From Myxococcaceae bacterium (GTDB lineage: Bacteria > Myxococcota > Myxococcia > Myxococcales > Myxococcaceae): a DNA stretch of 5,849 nucleotides. The stretch lies in contig JAGSPQ010000264.1 in assembly GCA_018262385.1 (NCBI GenBank), positions 1 through 5,849 of the forward strand, written 5' to 3'. Below, one piece after another: positions 1-4,607 of the stretch. The notes under the pieces were generated by a model. The model ran no database searches, was not told where the DNA came from, and saw nothing but the letters and a program-made list of their open reading frames with translations. The position numbers and the translations under genes are program-made. Numbering within the stretch: the first letter of the stretch is position 1; every line of letters starts with the position of its first letter.

Positions 1-468
1 CGCCGCGGGGGCCACCGCCGCCTGCACCGGCGCCGGAGCGCGCCGCCCCTTGCCCTCGTCTGTCTTGTCGCCCTTCAGCTTCTGGATCTGCTCGAGCGCC
101 TGCGAGAGCTCCATGCGGGTGTTCTCGAGCTGAATCGACGCCTGGCGCTCGACGTCGGCGCGGGCCTTGACCAGGTCGCCGTCGGCCTTGCCGGCCTCCT
201 TCTGCTCGAACACCTTCTTCTTCACCGTCTTCAGCTCGTCCTTCAGCTCGGCGAACTGCTTCTTCACCTCGTCGAGCTCCTTCTTCTTCTTCTCGAGCTC
301 GGCCTCGGCCTTTGCTCCGCCGCGATCGGCGGTGGCCGCCGACGAGGAGGCCGCCGGGCGGTCACTGTCGGAAGAACGAACGGCGACCGGAGCGTCCTTC
401 TTGCCCATCAACAGCAGGTAGAGGCAGACGACCAGAGCTACGGAGACAAGGACGAGCGCAATCGCCAC
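1..468 (-). CDS. Membrane-anchored coiled-coil protein, unknown function (C-terminus cut by window edge)
   Basis: The minus strand is open from a GTG at 468 to the left edge, giving 156 residues with no stop. The GTG is chosen because AAGGAG lies eight bases upstream (482-477); an in-frame GTG at 477 falls inside that site. Residues 1-21 are a single hydrophobic segment (VAIALVLVSVALVV...) followed by GKK, which reads as an N-terminal membrane anchor or uncleaved signal anchor. Residues 25-50 are a low-complexity Ser/Ala/Asp linker. Residues 52-133 are rich in Lys, Glu and Leu with heptad-like spacing (ELEKKKKELDEVKKQF, ELKDELK), so a long coiled coil is likely. After 140 the sequence turns Ala/Pro-rich. 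I do not recognise the family and no enzymatic motif is visible. It follows the channel gene on the same strand after 75 bases and may be co-transcribed with it. A structural or scaffold role at the envelope is only a guess. Confidence 0.8.
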   Translation of the reverse strand, partial: MAIALVLVSVALVVCLYLLLMGKKDAPVAVRSSDSDRPAASSSAATADRGGAKAEAELEKKKKELDEVKKQFAELKDELKTVKKKVFEQKEAGKADGDLVKARADVERQASIQLENTRMELSQALEQIQKLKGDKTDEGKGRRAPAPVQAAVAPAA

Positions 469-476
469 GGGTGACA

Positions 477-482
477 CTCCTT
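477..482 (-). promoter_or_regulatory. Ribosome binding site of the coiled-coil protein gene
   Basis: AAGGAG on the minus strand ends eight bases before the GTG at 468. This strong site decides the start over the GTG at 477, which overlaps it. Confidence 0.65.
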
Positions 483-498
483 AGATGCTTGGAACAGC

Positions 499-530
499 CG
501 GCGCTCCGCCTATCACCAGCCCGAGCGCCG
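499..530 (-). repeat. Possible hairpin between the channel gene and the coiled-coil gene
   Basis: CGGCGCTC (499-506) and GAGCGCCG (523-530) are perfect 8-base inverted arms around a 16-base loop, inside the 75-base gap (469-543). No run of T follows on the minus strand, so it does not look like a classical intrinsic terminator. It could be an intercistronic hairpin that attenuates transcription or stabilises mRNA, or chance in GC-rich DNA. Confidence 0.3.
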
Positions 531-543
531 CAGCAAGCCTGCG

Positions 544-2070
544 TCAGGCCTTGATCGAGAAGAAATCCCGAATCTTGGCGAGCAGATCCGCTTCGGTGCG
601 GCTGCGACGCGACGCCGCTTCCAGATCCAGCCCCTCGCGCACCGCCACCAGCTCGACCTTCCGGCGCGCGAGCACCTTCGCCACGTGCTCCGCCAGGTCG
701 GGCCGCCGCTGAATCACGCCGGTGAAGACCTGCTTGTCGAGCCGGAAGCACTCCACGTCCGAGAGCGCGACCACCGTGGCCGCCCGCCGCTCGCCGGTGA
801 GCAGCGACATCTCGCCGAAGAAGCTGCCGCCCTGCAGCCGGGCGACCTCCTTCTCGATCCCCGAGTCGGAGACGCGAATCGACACCTCGCCCTCGTCGAT
901 CAGGTACAGCCAGTGCGCCTCGGCCCCCTGGCGGGTGACGATCTCTCCGCGGGTGAACGGGGCGTAGGTCAGCCCGCGCGCCAGCTGCGCCTGCTCCTCT
1001 TCCGACAGCGGCTGGAACAGCTCGACCCGGTTGAGCGCCTGGCGCCGGCGCTCGAGATCCTTCTTCAGCTTCTCTTCCGCCCGAACCGACGACTCTTCGG
1101 TGAGGAAGATCGCGTGGGCGGGGATCGACAGCCGCATCCCGTGCCGCTGCAGCGCGAAGAACACCAGCGTCCGCACCTCGCTGTCGGTCGGGTCGTCGAC
1201 CGCCAGATCATTGAGCATGTAGCGCACCGCGTACCGGCCGTAGCTCTCGCCCAGTTCAATCAGCACGCAGTTGGGAGCCGGGTCGGCCGCCATCCGATCC
1301 AGCTTCGCCGAGCGCACCGCCTGGGTGACGTGCTCGATCACGTCCGAAGGCTGGAAGCGGTAGTCGACGTTGAAATACACCCACCGCCGCAGCAGCTTCG
1401 GCGCCCCCCGCCGGCGGCCGAGCACGTGCACCTGGCTCTTCATCAGCACGCTGTTGGGCAGCAGCACCGTCTCCCAGTCGCGGGTCTCGATCGCGGTGTA
1501 CCGCCAGCGGATCTCCATCACCTTGCCGGTGGTGTCTCCGACCCGGATCCAGTCGCCGACCTCGACCGAGTTGTCGATCTGCAACGCCAGCCCGCCGGCG
1601 ACGTTGCTGATCACGTCCTGCAGCGAGAAGCCGATCACCGCGGTGCCGACCGCCGAGGTCGCGATCAGGCCCGAGAGGTTGACCCCGGAGTTCGAGAGGA
1701 TGGTGACGATCGTGACCACCGAGGCGATCGCCACCACCACGTCCTGCAGGATCCGCGGCACGTGCAGCCGCGCGCGGGGCAAGAGCCCGGCGAACAACAG
1801 CGCGGCCACCATCCCCACCGTGGCGACGCCCGCGAGCGCCGCGGCCGGCATCCGGAAGTCGGTGTAGAGCGGCGATCCGTAGGCGTGCAGCGCCGCCGCC
1901 GCCACCAGGCAGACCAGGTGGGTGACGAAGAAGAAGAAGAGCGCCTTGAAGCGGACCTCGTGCTTCTGCGCCAGCGCCCGCACCACCAGGAAGGTGACGA
2001 GGAACAGCGCCGACAGGTACAGCGTGCGCCCCTGCTGCGCTTCCTCCCACAACGCTTCTGAGAACCCCAT
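544..2070 (-). CDS. MscS-fold channel with C-terminal cyclic-nucleotide-binding domain
   Basis: This 508-residue protein combines an MscS-type channel with a cNMP-binding regulatory domain. Hydrophobic segments lie at about residues 18-33, 42-61, 75-97 and 110-126, followed by the Gly/Ala-rich pore helix (VGTAVIGFSLQDVISNVAGG, 141-160) typical of MscS. The cytoplasmic beta domain follows (VEVGDWIRVGDTTGKV, 169-184; LLPNSVLM, 203-210), then an alpha/beta domain to about 325 and a charged helix at 326-349. Residues 350-465 form a cNMP-binding fold whose phosphate-binding cassette (FGEMSLLTGERRAATV, 418-433) keeps the Glu (420) and Arg (429) expected to contact the cyclic nucleotide. This is the architecture of the bacterial cyclic-nucleotide-gated (bCNG) branch of the MscS superfamily; gating by cAMP or cGMP is inferred. 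It acts in the inner membrane. The start is fixed by an in-frame TAA at 2085-2083 with no other start between; the ribosome site (AAGG, ten bases upstream) is weak. Low tension sensitivity is possible but cannot be read from sequence. Confidence 0.93.
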   Translation of the reverse strand: MGFSEALWEEAQQGRTLYLSALFLVTFLVVRALAQKHEVRFKALFFFFVTHLVCLVAAAALHAYGSPLYTDFRMPAAALAGVATVGMVAALLFAGLLPRARLHVPRILQDVVVAIASVVTIVTILSNSGVNLSGLIATSAVGTAVIGFSLQDVISNVAGGLALQIDNSVEVGDWIRVGDTTGKVMEIRWRYTAIETRDWETVLLPNSVLMKSQVHVLGRRRGAPKLLRRWVYFNVDYRFQPSDVIEHVTQAVRSAKLDRMAADPAPNCVLIELGESYGRYAVRYMLNDLAVDDPTDSEVRTLVFFALQRHGMRLSIPAHAIFLTEESSVRAEEKLKKDLERRRQALNRVELFQPLSEEEQAQLARGLTYAPFTRGEIVTRQGAEAHWLYLIDEGEVSIRVSDSGIEKEVARLQGGSFFGEMSLLTGERRAATVVALSDVECFRLDKQVFTGVIQRRPDLAEHVAKVLARRKVELVAVREGLDLEAASRRSRTEADLLAKIRDFFSIKA

Positions 2071-2106
2071 CGCGCGCAGACCTTACCGTGTACGCTGCGC
2101 GCCGCC
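2071..2106. promoter_or_regulatory. 36-base divergent intergenic region with a perfect inverted repeat
   Basis: This short gap separates the channel gene (minus) from the acyltransferase gene (plus), so both 5' ends must be controlled from here or from inside the neighbouring coding sequence. GCGCGCAG (2072-2079) and CTGCGCGC (2095-2102) are perfect inverted arms separated by 15 bases. TACGCT (2091-2096) is a weak -10-like hexamer about ten bases before the plus-strand ATG; no convincing -35 element is seen. The arrangement could be an operator for a dimeric regulator acting on both genes, or a hairpin in either leader. Confidence 0.45.
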
Positions 2107-3000
2107 ATGGGCCACCTCGAACTGACCAAGAAGGACAAGGTCGCCAGCTTCCGCAAGCTCGCGATCGGAACCTGGAGGACGACCTACGACCCGACCGTCT
2201 ACGGGACGCTGACCGTCCGGATGGACAAGGCGATGGAGTACATCGAGAAGTTCCGGGAAGTGACCGGCAAGCGGCTCACCGTCACCCAGCTGGTGACCAA
2301 GGCCTGCGCCGAGGCGCTCAAGCGGTGCCCCGACGCGAACGCGATCCTGCGCTTCAACAAGATCTACCTGCGCAAGCACGTGAACATCTCGGTGCTGGTG
2401 GTGCAGACCGACGGCGGCGAGGGCAAGGTCGACCTCACCGCGGCGAAGATCGAGGATGCCGATCAGAAGAGCCTGCTGCAGATCGTCGACGAGATGAACG
2501 CCACCGTCGAGAAGGTCCGTGCCCGCAAGGACGTCGCGCTCGAGAAGGGCAAGAGCACGGTGCAGCTGATCCCCTTCATGCTGATGAACCTGTTCCTGCG
2601 GCTGCTCGGGCTGCTGATGTACACCTTCAACATCGACCTCAGCTTCGCGGGGATGCCGAAGGACGCGTTCGGCTCGCTCACCGTCACCAACGTCGGCTCG
2701 CTCGGGCTCGAGACCGCCTACGTGCCGCTGGTGCCGTACACCCACGTGCCGATCTTCGTCGCCCCCGGCCTGGTGAAGGACGTGCCGGTGATCGAGGACG
2801 GGAAGGTGGTCCCGGGGAAGGTGATGAACATCAACGCCAGCTTCGATCACCGCTTCATCGACGGGTACCACGCCTCGGTGCTGAGCAAGACCCTGCGCGA
2901 GATGATGGAGAACCCGTTCGAGTGCTTCGATCGGCTCGACCGGGTGGCGCCGGTGCCGGTGCTGGACGCCAGCGCGAGCCGGCCGGCCGCGCAGTCCTAG
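2107..3000 (+). CDS. Stand-alone E2-like (2-oxoacid dehydrogenase) acyltransferase domain protein
   Basis: The 297 residues match the catalytic domain of 2-oxoacid dehydrogenase E2 subunits (CoA-dependent acyltransferase, chloramphenicol-acetyltransferase fold). The domain-opening region is at 13-20 (ASFRKLAI), the LTVTQLVTKACAEAL helix at 57-71, the core strand VNISVLV at 92-98, the LTVTNVGSLG loop at 191-200, and the catalytic FDHRFIDG motif at 246-253, with His248 and Asp252 in the expected places. The N-terminal lipoyl and subunit-binding domains of true E2 proteins are absent. There is also an extra hydrophobic stretch at about 153-175 (LIPFMLMNLFLRLLGLLMYT) where ordinary E2 domains have a short linker. 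No E1 or E3 gene is nearby, so it is more likely a separate acyl-CoA transferase than a dehydrogenase subunit; its substrate is unknown. The ATG is the only plausible start but has no Shine-Dalgarno sequence, so a leaderless or very short leader is possible. Its stop codon overlaps that of the next, convergent gene. Confidence 0.9.
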   Translation: MGHLELTKKDKVASFRKLAIGTWRTTYDPTVYGTLTVRMDKAMEYIEKFREVTGKRLTVTQLVTKACAEALKRCPDANAILRFNKIYLRKHVNISVLVVQTDGGEGKVDLTAAKIEDADQKSLLQIVDEMNATVEKVRARKDVALEKGKSTVQLIPFMLMNLFLRLLGLLMYTFNIDLSFAGMPKDAFGSLTVTNVGSLGLETAYVPLVPYTHVPIFVAPGLVKDVPVIEDGKVVPGKVMNINASFDHRFIDGYHASVLSKTLREMMENPFECFDRLDRVAPVPVLDASASRPAAQS

Positions 3001-3386
3001 ACGAAGAACCGATCGGTCACTCCGGCGGTCCGCTGGAGGATCGTCGTCCAGCCGACCACCTGATCCACCACCGGCTCCACCGCGGCGGGCGTGATCCCCA
3101 GCGCGGCCAGCGAGCCCGAGCAGGCGAACAGCCGCGCCTTGCCGCTGCCGCGCACCACCTCGAGCAGCTGGCGCAGCGTCGGGACTCCGCGCCGCTCCAT
3201 CTGGTCGGCCACGTCCTCCCGCAGGTCCGGCTCGTCCAGCGGCCCTTTGACCAGCCGCTCCAGCGCCCACCAGAAAAAGTAGAGCTCGACTTCTCGGCCC
3301 AATGAGGTCGCCGAGGCGGCGATCGACAGCCCCTGGTGAACCGCGTCGTAGCCGCCGCTATGGAAGAACACCGTTACCGGCTGCAC
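2997..3386 (-). CDS. DsrE/DsrF/DrsH-like small protein
   Basis: This 129-residue protein resembles the DsrE/DsrF/DrsH-like fold. The N-terminus VTVFFHSGGYDAVHQGL (4-20) gives the first strand and helix. ASATSLGREVELYFFWWAL (24-42) fits the family pattern of a helix, a strand and then a 'FF-W-L' turn. LFACSGSLAALGI (86-98) carries the conserved cysteine (Cys89, the only Cys) before a helix, and VGWTTIL (111-117) is the last strand. Relatives bind or transfer sulfur through this cysteine or act as uncharacterised redox-associated proteins; no sulfur-relay partner (TusA, rhodanese, DsrF/H) is visible here, so function is open. It has no signal peptide and is probably cytoplasmic. The start is a GTG at 3386, fixed by an in-frame TAG at 3398-3396 and supported by AGAAGG five bases upstream. 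It is divergent from fni and convergent with the acyltransferase gene, sharing its stop-codon bases. Confidence 0.82.
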   Translation of the reverse strand: MQPVTVFFHSGGYDAVHQGLSIAASATSLGREVELYFFWWALERLVKGPLDEPDLREDVADQMERRGVPTLRQLLEVVRGSGKARLFACSGSLAALGITPAAVEPVVDQVVGWTTILQRTAGVTDRFFV

Positions 3387-3391
3387 CCGGG

Positions 3392-3397
3392 CCTTCT
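3392..3397 (-). promoter_or_regulatory. Ribosome binding site of the DsrE-like gene
   Basis: AGAAGG on the minus strand lies five bases before the GTG at 3386. It overlaps the first copy of the 9-base repeat TCTACGACC, so a protein or RNA binding that repeat could also affect translation start. Confidence 0.6.
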
Positions 3398-3465
3398 ACG
3401 ACCTTTCGGGCCCGATCTACGACCGACGAGTGACGAGTGTCAGTCAAATCGGGTGATTACGAGTG
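3395..3465. repeat. Cluster of short direct repeats around ACGA in the divergent region
   Basis: TCTACGACC occurs at 3395-3403 and 3416-3424, exactly 21 bases apart (two helical turns), with the palindrome TCGGGCCCGA between. ACGAGTG occurs at 3426-3432, 3433-3439 (tandem) and 3459-3465. All five share the core ACGA. Such an array in a promoter region could be a multi-site operator, but no known regulator is recognised. Confidence 0.5.
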
Positions 3466-3470
3466 GAATT

Positions 3471-3498
3471 GTGAGGGCTGCGTTAGCTAAAGCCTCAC
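3471..3498 (+). repeat. Hairpin immediately upstream of the fni start codon
   Basis: GTGAGG(G)CT (3471-3479) can pair with AGCCTCAC (3491-3498): eight base pairs with one bulged G. The 11-base loop contains the palindrome TTAGCTAA (3483-3490). The stem ends six bases before the ATG at 3505. No Shine-Dalgarno sequence is present; instead TCACCTCC (3495-3502) equals the anti-Shine-Dalgarno end of 16S rRNA. If transcribed it could affect initiation; if not, the inverted repeat could be an operator. Confidence 0.45.
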
Positions 3499-3504
3499 CT
3501 CCCG

Positions 3505-4578
3505 ATGTCGCCCGACCCCTCCCAGGCCTCCGAGACCTCGCTTCGCAAGGACGCGCACCTCGACTTGTGTGCGACCGGCGACGTGGCCCCGGTGGAAAAC
3601 TCCACCCTGCTGGAGTGCGTGAAGCTGCTGCACTGCGCCATGCCCGAGCTGGCGGTGAGCCAGGTCTCGCTCGCCACCCGGCTGTTCGGAAAGACCCTCG
3701 CCGCGCCGCTGCTGATCACCGGGATGACCGGCGGAACCGAGCGCGCGGGGCAGGTGAACCGCGATCTGGCCCGCGCCGCCGAGGAAGCGGGGGTCGCCTT
3801 CGGGGTCGGCAGCCAGCGGGCGATGGCCGAGAACCCGTCGCTGGTGAAGAGCTTTGCGGTCCGCGACGTCGCTCCCACCACGGTGGTGATCGGCAACATC
3901 GGCCTGCGCCAGGCGGCGGCAATGGGCCTCGACGCCCTGCGGCGGATGACCGAATCGATCGGCGCCGACGCGCTCGCGCTGCACTTGAACCCCGGCCAGG
4001 AGCTCACCCAGCCGGAAGGCGATCGCGACTTCCAGGGCGGCTACGAGGTCGTCACCCAGCTGGTCCGCGCATACGGCGATCGGCTGATGGTGAAGGAGAC
4101 CGGCTGCGGGCTCTCGGCCGCGGTGGTGCGGCGGCTGGTCGACTGCGGGGTGCGGACGATCGACGTCTCCGGCCTGGGGGGAACTTCCTGGGTCCGGGTC
4201 GAGCAGCTGCGGGCGACCGGAGTCGCGGCCGAGGTCGGCGCGGCCTTCGCCTCGTGGGGCATTCCGACCGCGGCGGCGGTGGCGGCGGCGCGGCAGATCA
4301 GCGGGCCGGGCGTCACCTTGATCGCTTCCGGCGGGCTGCGCACCGGGCTGGATGTCGCGCGGGCGATCGCCCTCGGCGCCGATCTGGGCGGGATGGCGCT
4401 GCCATTGTTCCGGGCCCAACAAGAGGGCGGAGCGAGCGGCGTGAAAGTTGCCCTCCAGACCATCCTCACCACACTGCGGCACGCGCTGGTGTTGACCGGA
4501 TCGAAGGACCTCAAAGAATTTCAGCAGAAGCCGAAGGTTGTGGTCGGAGAGTTGAAGGACTGGCTCCGCGGTACATGA
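3505..4578 (+). CDS. fni: Type 2 isopentenyl-diphosphate delta-isomerase
   Basis: Fni is a cytoplasmic FMN- and NAD(P)H-dependent enzyme that interconverts IPP and DMAPP. The 357-residue length is normal for the family and the protein follows it from end to end. RKDAHLDL is at 14-21, the FMN-binding MTGGTERAG at 74-82, and GSQRAM at 102-107. HLNPGQELTQPEGDRDF (160-176) includes the catalytic Gln165 and the Mg-binding Glu166. KETGCGLS is at 197-204, the flavin-phosphate loop GLGGTSW at 223-229, and SGGLRTGLDVARAIALGAD at 275-293. The ATG at 3505 is the start because an in-frame TAG lies at 3484-3486, no other start falls between, and no start lies further in before the conserved RKD. There is no ribosome site, so translation may be leaderless or depend on the hairpin region. 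mvaA follows after 29 bases on the same strand, which supports a mevalonate-pathway operon. One oddity is Gly164, where I recall a bulky hydrophobic residue in many homologues. Confidence 0.97.
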   Translation: MSPDPSQASETSLRKDAHLDLCATGDVAPVENSTLLECVKLLHCAMPELAVSQVSLATRLFGKTLAAPLLITGMTGGTERAGQVNRDLARAAEEAGVAFGVGSQRAMAENPSLVKSFAVRDVAPTTVVIGNIGLRQAAAMGLDALRRMTESIGADALALHLNPGQELTQPEGDRDFQGGYEVVTQLVRAYGDRLMVKETGCGLSAAVVRRLVDCGVRTIDVSGLGGTSWVRVEQLRATGVAAEVGAAFASWGIPTAAAVAAARQISGPGVTLIASGGLRTGLDVARAIALGADLGGMALPLFRAQQEGGASGVKVALQTILTTLRHALVLTGSKDLKEFQQKPKVVVGELKDWLRGT

Positions 4579-4596
4579 GAGCCGCCCGTCAAGGGC

Positions 4597-4602
4597 AGGG
4601 GA
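4597..4602 (+). promoter_or_regulatory. Ribosome binding site for the upstream mvaA start
   Basis: AGGGGA lies five bases before the ATG at 4608, in the 29-base gap after fni. It supports the longer mvaA product. Confidence 0.55.
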
Positions 4603-4607
4603 CGCAG

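Larger units (their letters stand above)
3387..3504. promoter_or_regulatory. Divergent promoter region between the DsrE-like gene and fni
   Basis: These 118 non-coding bases are visibly richer in A and T than the flanking genes and hold no gene of their own. From left to right they contain the DsrE-like gene's ribosome site, a 9-base direct repeat with a 10-base palindrome (TCGGGCCCGA, 3406-3415) between its copies, three copies of ACGAGTG, a TTGACT that could be a -35 element on the minus strand (3447-3442), and a hairpin ending six bases before the fni ATG. I cannot pick a convincing -10/-35 pair for fni. Control of both neighbours from here is inferred from position. Confidence 0.55.

Noticed and set aside
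270..300. CTT-type triplet run resembling a microsatellite
   Set aside because: It is simply a run of Lys codons (AAG) between Glu-Leu pairs in the coiled coil, in frame and consistent with protein-level repetition.
167..421. Plus-strand frame with Phe/Ser-rich product
   Set aside because: It is the complement of the Lys/Glu codon runs of the coiled-coil gene; no ribosome site or family match.
685..2061. Long open frame on the plus strand opposite the channel gene
   Set aside because: Its product is a His/Arg/Asp/Gln-rich string without domains, the usual antisense shadow in GC-rich DNA; the opposite strand encodes a clear MscS/cNMP protein.
2083..3270. Long open frame on the minus strand opposite the acyltransferase gene
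   Set aside because: Low-complexity Gly/Ala/Arg/His composition, no domain, and it runs across two recognised genes.
3463..3475. GTGGAATTGTGAG, identical to the left part of the E. coli lac operator region
   Set aside because: The right half of the operator is missing and the host is not enteric; a 13-base coincidence in a promoter region is the simpler reading. Vector sequence is unlikely because the flanks continue naturally into fni.
3495..3502. Perfect Shine-Dalgarno sequence GGAGGTGA on the minus strand
   Set aside because: No start codon with a useful reading frame follows: the overlapping GTG meets a TAG after three codons.
3487..4482. Long open frame on the minus strand opposite fni
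   Set aside because: Antisense shadow of a gene with every Fni motif; the product has no recognisable fold.
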